Shown one piece after another: positions 27,614 through 36,800 of a stretch of 64,000 nt of DNA (its first letter is position 1; every line of letters starts with the position of its first letter). The stretch covers positions 1,571,718 to 1,635,717 of the forward strand of contig CAWBOT010000004.1 in the NCBI GenBank assembly GCA_963790505.1. Reading direction: 5' to 3'. The position numbers were made by a program, and so were the translations under genes. This DNA is from Acidisarcina sp963790505 (GTDB lineage Bacteria > Acidobacteriota > Terriglobia > Terriglobales > Acidobacteriaceae). The notes beneath the pieces were generated by a model that saw nothing but the letters and a program-made list of their open reading frames with translations, was not told where the DNA came from and searched no databases.

Positions 27614-27638
27614 CATTCGGCGCGAGGTTTGCGCCGAA
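27614..27638 (-). promoter_or_regulatory. Perfect 9-bp hairpin in the capsid gene leader
   Basis: ATTCGGCGC and GCGCCGAAT flank a 7-base loop, between the scaffold-like gene and the capsid ATG, with no T-tract after it. It could stabilise or process the capsid mRNA; its role is unproven. Confidence 0.45.
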
Positions 27639-27669
27639 TATGAGGCCGCGAGTTTCTTCGGGCGGAGCT

Positions 27670-28125
27670 CTAGCCCAGCAAGCCGGCGCGTATCAACTGC
27701 GACTTCACCGCGATGCGCTGCTCCAGGCTGAGGCCGTTCAGCGCCGCGTCGAGCGCTCCTCCGTTCACCTGGTCCAGAGTATCGATGCCATGCTTGGCGA
27801 GCAGATGTGCCGCTGCTACGGGCACCGTCTTTCGGGCCGCTGCGACCGTTCCGCCAGCCTGGGCACTGAGCTCGGCAATCTTCTGCTCGGCGACGCGCAG
27901 CTTCACTTCGAGTTCGGCCAGCCGCGCGGAGGGCTCGGACTCCACTGCCGCTACCACCCGCGAAACATCCCCGCCTGCCGGGCCGCACGGCGATCCGGCT
28001 GTAAAGCGTCCCTCGATCGACGCCGCGGCGCGCTCCAGTTGCGCGGCCGCCGCCGTCAGTTGAGCAATGCCTTCTGCCAGCGCACCGCCTGCCATTTCGT
28101 TTGCCGCTCCCGACTCAAGTTCCAT
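27670..28125 (-). CDS. Probable capsid scaffolding protein
   Basis: 151 residues, Ala/Glu-rich. Start MELESGAANEMAGGALAEGI at 28125 with AAGGAAGAG upstream. Two coiled-coil segments: IAQLTAAAAQLERAAASIEG (about 20-40) and ARLAELEVKLRVAEQKIAEL (about 67-86). The C-terminus TLDQVNGGALDAALNGLSLEQRIAVKSQLIR is a compact helical hairpin. Small acidic coiled-coil proteins between protease and capsid genes are typically scaffolds. Not a match to a named family. Confidence 0.5.
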   Translation of the reverse strand: MELESGAANEMAGGALAEGIAQLTAAAAQLERAAASIEGRFTAGSPCGPAGGDVSRVVAAVESEPSARLAELEVKLRVAEQKIAELSAQAGGTVAAARKTVPVAAAHLLAKHGIDTLDQVNGGALDAALNGLSLEQRIAVKSQLIRAGLLG

Positions 28126-28160
28126 ATGGCGCTCTTCCTTTCTGGGTTGTTCAAGCTTGT

Positions 28161-28724
28161 TCACGCTGCGTGCGTCGCGCTCTGCCCGGGGGCGAGGCCG
28201 GCGCGCAGCTCCGACCCCTGCGCGGCCTTCCGCAACCGGAACGAAGTCTGTCGATAGGCCGCTTTATCGCGCAGCAGGATGGCCGCTCCCGTGAAGGTCG
28301 CACGCGTGAGCGTCCAAACCGAGGCCCGCATGTCCGCTACGTGGGCGTCGGCGAGTTCGTAGGACATTCCCATGCTGCCGGGGAGCCCTTTACGCATCTG
28401 CTCCTCCACCTCGGGAAAGTCCTTCCCAAAGAGGTAGCCGCTGACGCAGAGCCGCGTACCCTCGATATCGGCCTCGGTGAGGATTCCGCACTTCCGCCGT
28501 GAGTCATGCCCATCCCAGCCTGGCCGGTAGTCGACCGCCATGCCAAGCAGCGACGGCAGGGCGGCCATGGCGGCGGCCCGGGTCAGGATTACCCGGTGGC
28601 CACGCGCTCCCGAAGGAGCGCGATCGCTGGTCGCGTCAACCACCGTCAGCACCCCTTCAAATGGAATCCGGTTGGGATGCCCGGCAACCCGCGGCATCGT
28701 GACTGCCATTGCTTCCAGTTTCAT
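28161..28724 (-). CDS. Probable prohead maturation protease
   Basis: 187 residues. Read after portal and before scaffold and capsid, exactly the position of the head maturation protease. Phrases include NRIPFEGVLTVVDATSDRAP, a central MAALPSLLGMAVDYRPGWDGHD with a conserved His-Asp context, LPGSMGMSYELADAHVADM, and VWTLTRATFTGAAILLRDKAAY, a C-terminal pattern seen in proteins next to phage capsids. The Ser in SMGMSYE and the His at GWDGHD are candidate catalytic residues. Family (U35/S78 or other) cannot be fixed by eye. Confidence 0.55.
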   Translation of the reverse strand: MKLEAMAVTMPRVAGHPNRIPFEGVLTVVDATSDRAPSGARGHRVILTRAAAMAALPSLLGMAVDYRPGWDGHDSRRKCGILTEADIEGTRLCVSGYLFGKDFPEVEEQMRKGLPGSMGMSYELADAHVADMRASVWTLTRATFTGAAILLRDKAAYRQTSFRLRKAAQGSELRAGLAPGQSATHAA

Positions 28725-28778
28725 GTTCCTCCCCGCCTCGCATTCATGATTCCGACAACCAACTTCTTTGTCCGCCGA

Positions 28779-30191
28779 TCATTCTTCGTTCAGAAGCCTG
28801 TCGGTCTTTTCCTCCACCTCCTCTTGCCGGGTTAGTTCGACCGCCGATGGCGGGACGGCAACCGGATCTGGCAGCGGACCCAGACCGCGCATCGCCCGCA
28901 CCTCGTTCACCGTCAACACTCCGGCAGTGAGCAGGGCGGTCTGCATCTCGACCTCGGTCATCTCGTCTCGCGCATCGAGTTCGTTGAAGACAAACTCGAA
29001 CTCCGGCCAGCCGAGTCGTTTGGCAAAGAGATCGCGGGTAAGGTGCTCGGCGATCAGCTTGGCAAGCGGGACTACCGCGCTCCGGAAGGCCTCGTCGGCC
29101 TGTTCCGACGCGGTGGACTGGTTCACATCGCGCTCGAGGCCCAAAAGCATCGGCGGGACTGAAAACGCATTCCCGACCATGCGAATCAGAAACTCCTGCC
29201 AGCTCAGGCGCAGGTCGGCGTCGGTGCCGGCGGCGAAGCGCAACACCTCGGGCTTCTGTTCGCTGGAGATAAGCGGCACGCGGCCTGTTCCCTCGATCTC
29301 GTCCTGCCACCAGCGGATCAGGCGGTCGTGCTGCGCCGGACTGGTCTCGTTGAGCCACAGGGCGTATTGCACGACCGAATTGCTGGCCAGCTTCGCGGCA
29401 AAGCGATGCGCGCCGAGAAAGCTGTTCACCGTCTCGAAGGCGACCTCCAGCGGCCCGAGACCGAAGGGGGTGTAGCTGCGCGGGTTCAACCGGATGTAGA
29501 TAAGCTCATCGTCCTTGAGCGGAATCAGCCCCGGGATCTTGCCCTCAAGCGAATCGCCGCCGAGCGGCATCATTTGTCCCATCGCCAGTCCGGTAGCCTG
29601 GGCGTAGCGCGGGGTTGCAGGATCGCTGTCCCACTTCGCGTTGATCTTGATCGTTGCTCCATCGACCGGCCATAACTCGAAAGGCCGCTGCGGGTCGCCG
29701 GTCAATTCCATCTCGATTGCGCCGTAGCCCCCCACGAGCGCGTCCTCGATCACCGGCTCAATGAGGGTCCGGAAGGAGTCGCCGGAATTCGGACCCTCAA
29801 GCGTTTGGCGCAATACCGAGCCGCGCGCCTCAGCGTCGGTGACGTTCGCGGCTGAGTAGCCCCGCTTCAACCGGACTTGCCAGTCGAGGCCGACGATCCG
29901 GTCCTTGATCACGTTGATCGCTCGGCGGGCAAGCGGCGTCTCGGCGAAGCGCCGCAGGTTGACCGGAGTGGGCTTGGGCAGCAGGTTTGCAGGGGACTGA
30001 TATGGTCCCAGGATCGAGGGGAGCGCCACGGTCTTTCGCGGTGCCACGAGAGCAGCGTTTCCGCCGCCGGACTCCGCCGCATTCACGCTTCCCGACCAAC
30101 GTTTCCACACGTTTTGAATCGACTCTGCTACGCTCACTCGGAGTACCGGTCCTTTCCTTGTCCCGCCAACGTTCCTTGAATCTGAATGCAT
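28779..30191 (-). CDS. Phage portal protein
   Basis: 470 residues, dodecameric head-vertex ring through which DNA passes. Start MHSDSRNVGGTRKGPVLRV at 30191. Portal signatures: LARRAINVIKDRIVGLDWQVRL in the N-terminal wing, YGAIEMELTGDPQRPFELWPVDGATI, DDELIYIRLNPRSYTPFGLGPLEVA, the long stem helix FLGAHRFAAKLASNSVVQYAL, and FSVPPMLLGLERDVNQSTASEQ. The C-terminal FVFNELDARDEMTEVEMQTALLTAG followed by NEVRAMRGLGPLPDP is the typical portal tail. Downstream of a terminator, so transcription from a more upstream promoter must read through or a local promoter exists. Confidence 0.88.
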   Translation of the reverse strand: MHSDSRNVGGTRKGPVLRVSVAESIQNVWKRWSGSVNAAESGGGNAALVAPRKTVALPSILGPYQSPANLLPKPTPVNLRRFAETPLARRAINVIKDRIVGLDWQVRLKRGYSAANVTDAEARGSVLRQTLEGPNSGDSFRTLIEPVIEDALVGGYGAIEMELTGDPQRPFELWPVDGATIKINAKWDSDPATPRYAQATGLAMGQMMPLGGDSLEGKIPGLIPLKDDELIYIRLNPRSYTPFGLGPLEVAFETVNSFLGAHRFAAKLASNSVVQYALWLNETSPAQHDRLIRWWQDEIEGTGRVPLISSEQKPEVLRFAAGTDADLRLSWQEFLIRMVGNAFSVPPMLLGLERDVNQSTASEQADEAFRSAVVPLAKLIAEHLTRDLFAKRLGWPEFEFVFNELDARDEMTEVEMQTALLTAGVLTVNEVRAMRGLGPLPDPVAVPPSAVELTRQEEVEEKTDRLLNEE

Positions 30192-30202
30192 GAAACCCCA
30201 AA

Positions 30203-30231
30203 GACAAAAGGCATGGCTCAATCGCCATGCC
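30203..30231 (-). terminator. Rho-independent terminator after the DUF3037 gene
   Basis: Minus strand: GGCATGGC (30231-30224) and GCCATGCC (30217-30210), perfect 8-bp stem with a 6-base loop, followed by TTTTGTCTTT. It lies between the DUF3037 gene stop and the portal start. Confidence 0.8.
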
Positions 30232-30278
30232 CTGCTCACTTTCATTCTGTTTTTTACGCAGCCGATCTAACGGGACTA

Positions 30279-31145
30279 CTAAGTGACGCCCAACTCCTGC
30301 CGTGCGGTCAGGGCCATCGCCTCCAGCCCCGTCGTCGCCCATACCTGGATCCCGCTCTCTTCCATCGTGCTCTTGCCGGCATCGTAGATCGCCAACTGAT
30401 CGCCGCTCTTTTCCAGCCGCCCCTCCGGTCCGTTGCGCTGCAGCGGCTCGACGATGGCGGTCAAGACGAGATCGGTCCCGTCGACCCTCCTGACTCCGGC
30501 AGCAAGTTTCGCCGCCGTAAATGCAAGCACCTTGGCGACGTCCAGATCGTCCAGCGAGACGGCATGAAACATGCGCACCTTGCCGTTCCTGTATCCGCAG
30601 TCGATGCGTAACGTATCGGCCCGGCCCAGATAGCCGGCAATCGCGATCCGCTTTTTCATCATGTCCCAGACCCCGGCTCGCTCGAACTCCCGGCGCATCG
30701 CGGCATAGATGGCCTGCCGGCCGCTGCGCCGTGCGACCGCTTCACGCTTGCGCGGCTCGACATACAGGCGCATCAGCTGCTCGGTTTCAGTCACCAGGTT
30801 TTCAGCCAGGCACCCCTTCGCAGCGGTCAACCGCACCTGGTTGGAAAAGGAATCCTCCAGCACGGAAAGAAGAGGACGCAAGCCGACCCCCGGTCTCTCT
30901 TCGATGCGTTGGCGGATCTCACCCTCCAGCGCCTCCAGCATCGATACGTCTGCATCGGGGTCGACACAGCGCACCCGGCTCCAGTTGCGGGTGAAGCGCA
31001 GTGCACTCCCGCCCCCCCCGGTTCCACCTGCCGCGCGCAGCAGAACACCGATGTTCACAAACTCGTTCTTGACCGGGTCCGGAACGTACTGAACCAGGAA
31101 GAACTCGCACTCTTGACGCTGCATCGTTCGAAATCCGTCCTCCAT
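30279..31145 (-). CDS. DUF3037 family protein
   Basis: 288 residues of unknown biochemical function. The DUF3037 signature is clear near the N-terminus: QECEFFLVQYVPDPVKNEFV followed by NIGVLL. The middle is a basic helical region with several Arg/Lys clusters (EPRKREAVARRSGRQAIYAAMRREFERAG). The C-terminal 120 residues form an independent beta/alpha unit. It follows the HipA-like kinase gene with a 35-base gap, a pairing I associate with this family. A terminator follows immediately. ATG 31145 chosen because GAGG sits 9 bases upstream; ATG 31124 (MQRQECEFF) is an alternative. Odd setting: inside phage morphogenesis genes. Confidence 0.8.
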   Translation of the reverse strand: MEDGFRTMQRQECEFFLVQYVPDPVKNEFVNIGVLLRAAGGTGGGGSALRFTRNWSRVRCVDPDADVSMLEALEGEIRQRIEERPGVGLRPLLSVLEDSFSNQVRLTAAKGCLAENLVTETEQLMRLYVEPRKREAVARRSGRQAIYAAMRREFERAGVWDMMKKRIAIAGYLGRADTLRIDCGYRNGKVRMFHAVSLDDLDVAKVLAFTAAKLAAGVRRVDGTDLVLTAIVEPLQRNGPEGRLEKSGDQLAIYDAGKSTMEESGIQVWATTGLEAMALTARQELGVT

Positions 31146-31180
31146 TGTATGGAGCCTCGGTAGCACAAGCGGCTCATGAG

Positions 31181-32152
31181 CTACATCACAAGCTTGCTTT
31201 CGTGGTTCGTCAGGGACTTACCCTGGTCCTTCATGACAAACTCGCTTTCATTCTTCATCACAAACTTGCTGTCGCTACTTATCGCCACCCGGCTGTCTTT
31301 ATTTTCGGCCCATGCCGGTTCGCCAAAACAGCCGCTGGCCACCATATTCCTGCGCCCCGACCACTTTGGAAATGGCGCACGCCCATCTTCCCGAAAGTCG
31401 TCGATTAATTCCCGTACCCGGCCCTGTCGCAAGATCAACTGTTCGACAAGCAATTCCATGGCCGAAACGTCCCCTCCATACCACTCCGGGGGCACCGTCT
31501 CAGCGACGCTCCATATCTTCTCCGCCGGCAGTGCCTCGATCCTTCCCAGCCAGGGTTCGAAGCTCTCCCAACCCGCAACCTCGCCATATACGACGTTGCG
31601 GCCGTAGACCCCGCGTAGCGGAGCATCCGCAAATCGCCACTCTCCAGCGTTGAAGCAGTACCCCTGATCGATGAAAGTCGCCAGGTAACGCCGCTCCCGG
31701 GACTTTTTTGAAAAGACCGCCTGCCGCCCGTTGGAGTTGCCGGTCCATTTATCCAGCGCCAGCATCCCGGCGAACTCCGCCAGATTGCGCACCTCCAGTA
31801 ACATCTCTTCGGGCAGATAATCCATCACCTGCCCGGGCATCAGGCCGCCGACAAAGCGTGAGCCGAACTGCAATCCCGGGCGGCAGCTTTCCCGGCGCCG
31901 GCCAAAGTCCATATCCAGCTCGGCGGTGTTGTCGATTAGCCACGCGCTGACCTCGATCACCTCGCAGACCGGTACGCTCAACCCCACGGCCTCCGCCAGT
32001 CGCGTTGCCAGCAATTCGTTGGCCAGCACCCGCAGATGCTGTGGATTGTTCTGAAACTTGACTACGTACAGGTGGTCGTCTGCGCCCAGCATCAAATGGC
32101 TTTGCGCGCCGCCCCGCATGCGGCGAATCTGCTGCACCGCGATGACCGCCAA
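31181..32152 (-). CDS. HipA-like Ser/Thr kinase (HipA_2 type)
   Basis: 323-residue stand-alone HipA-like kinase; HipA phosphorylates GltX in E. coli persistence, but this short branch has no N-terminal HipA domain and its target is unknown. Kinase features: ATP Lys32 (YVVKFQNNPQH), partner Glu46 (VLANELLATRLAEAVGL), catalytic Asp134 and Asn139 (LALDKWTGNSNG), and metal Asp162 (ATFIDQGYCFNAGEW). The N-terminal IRRMRGGAQSHL is a substrate or nucleotide loop. I chose TTG 32152 because AGGAGG lies 4 bases upstream; a TTG at 32179 has no site. The last 31 residues are a tandem 8-residue repeat. Followed at 35 bases by DUF3037. No HipB-like gene adjacent. Confidence 0.8.
   Translation of the reverse strand: MAVIAVQQIRRMRGGAQSHLMLGADDHLYVVKFQNNPQHLRVLANELLATRLAEAVGLSVPVCEVIEVSAWLIDNTAELDMDFGRRRESCRPGLQFGSRFVGGLMPGQVMDYLPEEMLLEVRNLAEFAGMLALDKWTGNSNGRQAVFSKKSRERRYLATFIDQGYCFNAGEWRFADAPLRGVYGRNVVYGEVAGWESFEPWLGRIEALPAEKIWSVAETVPPEWYGGDVSAMELLVEQLILRQGRVRELIDDFREDGRAPFPKWSGRRNMVASGCFGEPAWAENKDSRVAISSDSKFVMKNESEFVMKDQGKSLTNHESKLVM
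31184..31276 (-). repeat. Degenerate 24-bp tandem repeat coding for 8-residue units
   Basis: Four consecutive 24-base units at the 3' end of the HipA-like gene. They encode SDSKFVMK, NESEFVMK, DQGKSLTN and HESKLVM plus stop. The units at 31229-31252 and 31253-31276 are the most alike. The repeat is in frame, so copy-number change would keep the reading frame. Confidence 0.7.
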
Positions 32153-32215
32153 CCTGCCTCCTGAAGACCGGCAACGCAAATGAGAGGGAAGAATGACCCG
32201 ATTCTACCCCCATTT

Positions 32216-33754
32216 TCAGCCTGCGCGTGGAAGTTTTAGCTTCGTCACCAACTCGCTCCTTGCCGCAAGTGCGATGGCCATCGCCATCACGCAATCGTCA
32301 TGCGCGCCGGACTGGGCGCCGATCTTGCCGTTGCGCAGGCGCACAAAGGTCCGGCACTCTCTCAGCAGCCGCCGGCTTTGAAAGACCTGCGGCCGCTCGA
32401 CCAGAGCCGCCGCCAGTAGTCCGATCATGGCCGGCCGGGAGAGCGACGTTGTAAGCCAGCCATCCTGGCCATCCTGCTCGTAGATTGCCGGATAATGGCA
32501 AACGCTCTTCAGGTAGGCCAGCACTCCGGAACCATGGTTGTTGCGTTCAACGACTAACCGGGCTGTCCCGTACTCCCGTCCCAACTCCGCCGCTCGCCGC
32601 GCCAATTCCAGCGTATCCAGCTTGCCCTGTAACTCGGCGCACTGCAGGCCGGTCGCTATCTCGACTACCTGTGCGGCGGAATAGTCACCCTCCGCGCCCC
32701 CGCCCGCGGGATCTACGGCGACCAGATACTCCCGCCCAGCGACGGCCGGGTTCCAGACCAGCAGCTCGCCGCCTCCCCGCGCTTCCACCGGCTCCGGCGA
32801 CTGCCGCAAGCGGGCATCGGTCGATGGCAGGTCGAAGACACACGCCCCGCTCGAAAGAAAGCACCCGTCCGCGTCTTCGGCGTACTCTTGCCGCGCTAGA
32901 CCCTTGAACCCGGCTTCCATCTGGCGCCGGAAGCCTATCTGCTCGCGGTTCAAGCCGTGCCTCTCCGCCAGCTCCCGCTCCTCCTCCGTCCACTCCTGCT
33001 GGGCGACCGCGTCGGCCGCGTATTCAACCTCCCACCACCAGGGGAAAAAGTGGTCCACCATGCCCCTTCCGCTGTGAGGGCTCGCGCCGGCGGCCCGCTG
33101 CCATTCTTCATAAAAACAGCCGTCGGCGCCATTCGGGGTGGATTCCAATACCACCTCGCCGGTATTCGGCACCGCCGCCAGCAGTCCGGCGAGTGTTTCT
33201 CCCGGATTCCCCGGCCAACGCGATACTTCTGAGCAATGCAAATTCTGAATAGTCACTCCCCGGCCTGCATTGCGGTCGCCTGCCGTCTCCACCCGGTACT
33301 CGCCGTCCAGCGAGGGGAAGACAATCTGCCGCGCGCTTGCTCTTGCCGTCCGCAGCGCCCCTCTCTTAAGCGCCGACGGAAGGCCGCCGAGAAAACGGTG
33401 GACACAGCGAAAGATGGCCTCGGCCGCCTCCTGGGTATGCGCCACCTGGACGGTCAATGTCCCGGGATGTGTGATGGTCTTCAGGAAAAATCGGCCCGCT
33501 ACCCAGGTGCTGATCCCCATCTGTCTGGCCTTCAGCACGATATTCGTGCGGCCCCGCCGCCGCTCATACTCGAGCTGCGCCCGGTTCGCCTTCAGCGGCA
33601 CCAGCTTTCCCATTCGGTCGCGTACTCGGAGCAGAAATTCCGCCAGAAACGCGGTCATGGTGGTTTCTGGGCTTGTTGGAGAGATATCCTCAAGATGCCA
33701 CCCAATACGTTCCAGGTCGGAAACGGATCCGCCATCTAAGCATCCCGGGACCAT
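32216..33754 (-). CDS. Phage terminase large subunit
   Basis: 512-residue DNA-packaging motor and nuclease. ATPase half: adenine-binding and Walker A-like NIVLKARQMGISTWVAGRFF, Walker B-like IQNLHCSEVSRWPG, coupling motif region VVLESTPNGADG. Nuclease (RNase H-like) half: YLVAVDPAGGGAEGDYSAAQV (first Asp), VVERNNHGSG, and GAHDDCVMAMAIAL (last Asp pair). All catalytic positions appear intact. Start ATG 33754 has GGGGAGG five bases upstream; the longer frame would overlap the tail-fibre stop. The HipA-like gene follows 63 bases later. Confidence 0.9.
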   Translation of the reverse strand: MVPGCLDGGSVSDLERIGWHLEDISPTSPETTMTAFLAEFLLRVRDRMGKLVPLKANRAQLEYERRRGRTNIVLKARQMGISTWVAGRFFLKTITHPGTLTVQVAHTQEAAEAIFRCVHRFLGGLPSALKRGALRTARASARQIVFPSLDGEYRVETAGDRNAGRGVTIQNLHCSEVSRWPGNPGETLAGLLAAVPNTGEVVLESTPNGADGCFYEEWQRAAGASPHSGRGMVDHFFPWWWEVEYAADAVAQQEWTEEERELAERHGLNREQIGFRRQMEAGFKGLARQEYAEDADGCFLSSGACVFDLPSTDARLRQSPEPVEARGGGELLVWNPAVAGREYLVAVDPAGGGAEGDYSAAQVVEIATGLQCAELQGKLDTLELARRAAELGREYGTARLVVERNNHGSGVLAYLKSVCHYPAIYEQDGQDGWLTTSLSRPAMIGLLAAALVERPQVFQSRRLLRECRTFVRLRNGKIGAQSGAHDDCVMAMAIALAARSELVTKLKLPRAG

Positions 33755-33804
33755 GCGCGCCTCCCCGCCGAAGCGGAATCTGGTTGACCCTGCTCCTGTC
33801 CCGG

Positions 33805-36800
33805 TCAGAATGCTTGCACCCACGCATAAGTCCCTGCGGTTGCCGACTGAACGCACACCTGTTCATGGTCGGGCGTTCCCTGCACATACCATTGCAGCGC
33901 CCTGTTGCCTGCGTTACACGCTGGCTGGGTGGCGGTTCCCGGAACGATCTGCAGGCTTGGCACGACCACCTGCGCCTGCAACGCGGTGGCCCCTGTTTTA
34001 GTTGGTGTGAAGGCGAGCGTCGATACCGGGTTAGCGCCCGAGGCCAGAGACTGTTTTACGATCCAGTCGCTCGACTGTGACTGTGCGCCGTCCCAGTAAG
34101 TCGCGTTCAGGTCCCAGCCGGGGGAGTTATAGTTCAAAGAAGAGGTGGCGACGGTGTTGTAACTCAGCTTGAAGGAAGGCTGAAAGGTGCTATAGAAGCC
34201 AACCGGCGCGTAAAAATTCAGGTTCTCGAAGGTAGGCACTCCTGAAGGAGTTCCGCCGACCACTAACTGCCAGGGATCATTGACCGGCGCGATGTTATTC
34301 CAAAAGGAATCGGAGAAGTAGAGCGGCTGGGAGAAGTAGTTGGCTGTCGACGTCGCCCTGCTCGTGGCATTGAGATAGACCGGTTCGCCAAATAGAGTCT
34401 GCGACGTTCCGGCGCACGCCCGATCGGCGAGCACGGTAACCCCGGAAGGAAGCGCAGAGGTCACCGGCCCATACTGGTTCCAGAACTGCACATAGCCCGA
34501 AGGCACATTGGTCTGGCACTGCATCGACCCGACGATCTTCGCGTTGAAGGCGCTTGGAGCGATGTAATATCCCGAAGAAACTGGATATGCTGTCGCGTTG
34601 TTCCAGGTGAAGGTGGTGCCGAAAATTCCGGTGCTACCCTCTATGTCGAAGCAGTACTGGTACATCGAGTCGCACTCCGTCCCGTAGTAGGCGTTGCCGT
34701 AGTCGGATACTCCAATCGGTCCCCCGTTGGGGTGAAAGTGATAGAAGACGTTGTCGCCCTCCAGTACCTCGATCGCTGCTGTCGTTCCCACGCCGCCAGT
34801 GGCCACGTCATAGAGCGTATTGTCGGTGAAATTGCCGAAGACTATCCCATAGGCTGCGGGCGGCAGGCTTGACACCATGACCGTGATGGTTCCGCTGCAG
34901 TTGGATCCGGTAGTGACCGGAGTTATCCCTGTGACTACTCCGCCGGCGACCGTGACCGTGGCCGTCGGCATCACTTGGCAGGGATTCTTGCTATAGCCGG
35001 AACCAAACAGGTAGACCTGGTTTGTCGCGCCGTATCCGCTGCCGCCATTCGTTACGGTATAGCTGGTCACCGACCCGCCCACCACGTTGGCCGTAACCGA
35101 GGCAAAGGTGGGAAGCGGATTGCCGGTGATGTACACGTTGCTCACCGGCGTCTGGTAGACCTGTCCATTGCTGCCGTTGGCTGGGGTGTCGCCGATCTTC
35201 ATAAAATGATCGGTGCCATTCGCTCCCGAACAGTTGATGTTCTCGATCTTCGATTCGTTGACCCCGAAGATGTCCATGCACGAGGGAGCGTTCTGATTGG
35301 CGTTGACGCGGAAGTCGCGTAGCAACAGCCGGCTCAAGCTTCCATTGACTGCGTCAGCATGGTAGATCACCGGATTCGTGTTCGGACAACTTTGCGAGAT
35401 GATCGTCTGCTCCTGGCTTGCACCCTGAATCGACAGTGTGCCGAAATAGCCGTTTAGCGAGGGCAAGAGGATCCCCGAGCAAGTACTGTAAGTCCCTGAG
35501 CCCAGGATTAGTTTCGCGCCGGCATGATTGGCCGTGATCCAGGCGTCGGCGGTGGCGGCAGCGCAGTCAAGCTGGGTCGTGTAGGCGGTGCTGCCGACCG
35601 TGCAACCGGTTGCCGGATAGCCGTCCGCATAAAAGACCTTGTTGATCATGCTCGAAGTGACCACCCCGGAGTTCAACTGCGCAGCCGTGATGTTTCCGCT
35701 CGCGGTCAGGCTATCGGTCGTGGTTCCACCGGTCACCGCCTCGCCGCCAGCGACGCTGACCCCTCCGGCAAAGCTGCCGCTTCCCGCAGTCGACACATTG
35801 CCGTTTCCGTTCACGTTGAATTTAGTCAACCAGGTGGAGGTTTGAGGATTCCATTGATGCAAACCTATCCCGGCACTCCCTCCGCTGTTATTGGGGCCAC
35901 CTAAAAACTGGAACCGGTAAAGGGGATGGCAGAAAGCCGAACATCCGAGCGGCACGATCCCCAGGTTCGTCGACGGCGCGCCGCTCAACGTGAAGGCCGT
36001 GCCGATCGCAAGAGGAGCGGCGTTCTGCAGGTTTTCGTTCCCCGACCTCCCGACGTACACATTCCAGCCGGTCGCCAGGCCGGCGGCATCGGCTGGCGGC
36101 GATGGCACCGTGAACTCCTGCCCGCTCGTAACAGCGACCATCACGCTCGGCGAGACTATCCCGACTCCTCCGGCATAAACATAGGCCGCTCGTACGCTAT
36201 AGTTTCCAGTGGGCAAAGTCCCGCCTGTCGACAGGGTAGGGGCTCCGGGCGCAGCCCAGTATGGCAGGTCCATCAGATCGTATTCGTTGGCGACCTGATC
36301 GCCACTGCTGGTGTGCCCACCGCTGTCGTACACCGCGACGCTCTGCTTGTAGACATTCCCGGTCGTCGACACGGTCCGATGATTGGCGTCGTCTACCAGC
36401 GTGAACAATGGCTGGTGACCGTTGGAGTAAGTTGGCGCCGCGACCAGCGAGCCCGCGCTCACATTATTCAAAGACGACCCAAAGGGAACGCTGTTGCCTT
36501 CTCCGGGCGAGAGACCGGTAATGAAGCCGTTCAGTTCAAGAGTCACGCTGCTGTGAATGGCGATGAGTCCAAGGCCCGCGATGCTTCCGGTGAACATATT
36601 CAGGTTCGATAGGCTCAGGCTGACTGGTGGGGCCGTCGTCGTGTCTCCCGGATTCCAGCGCTGCTGCACCCACCGGCCGTCGGGAACATACCCGGCAATC
36701 ACCTCTGCGCAGGTATTCACGCCGCTGTTGTCACAGTTGCGGGTAAGGTTTGCGCCTGGGGCGCCCATGAGCGAGAACGAGTCCTGTACATTGACGTGCG

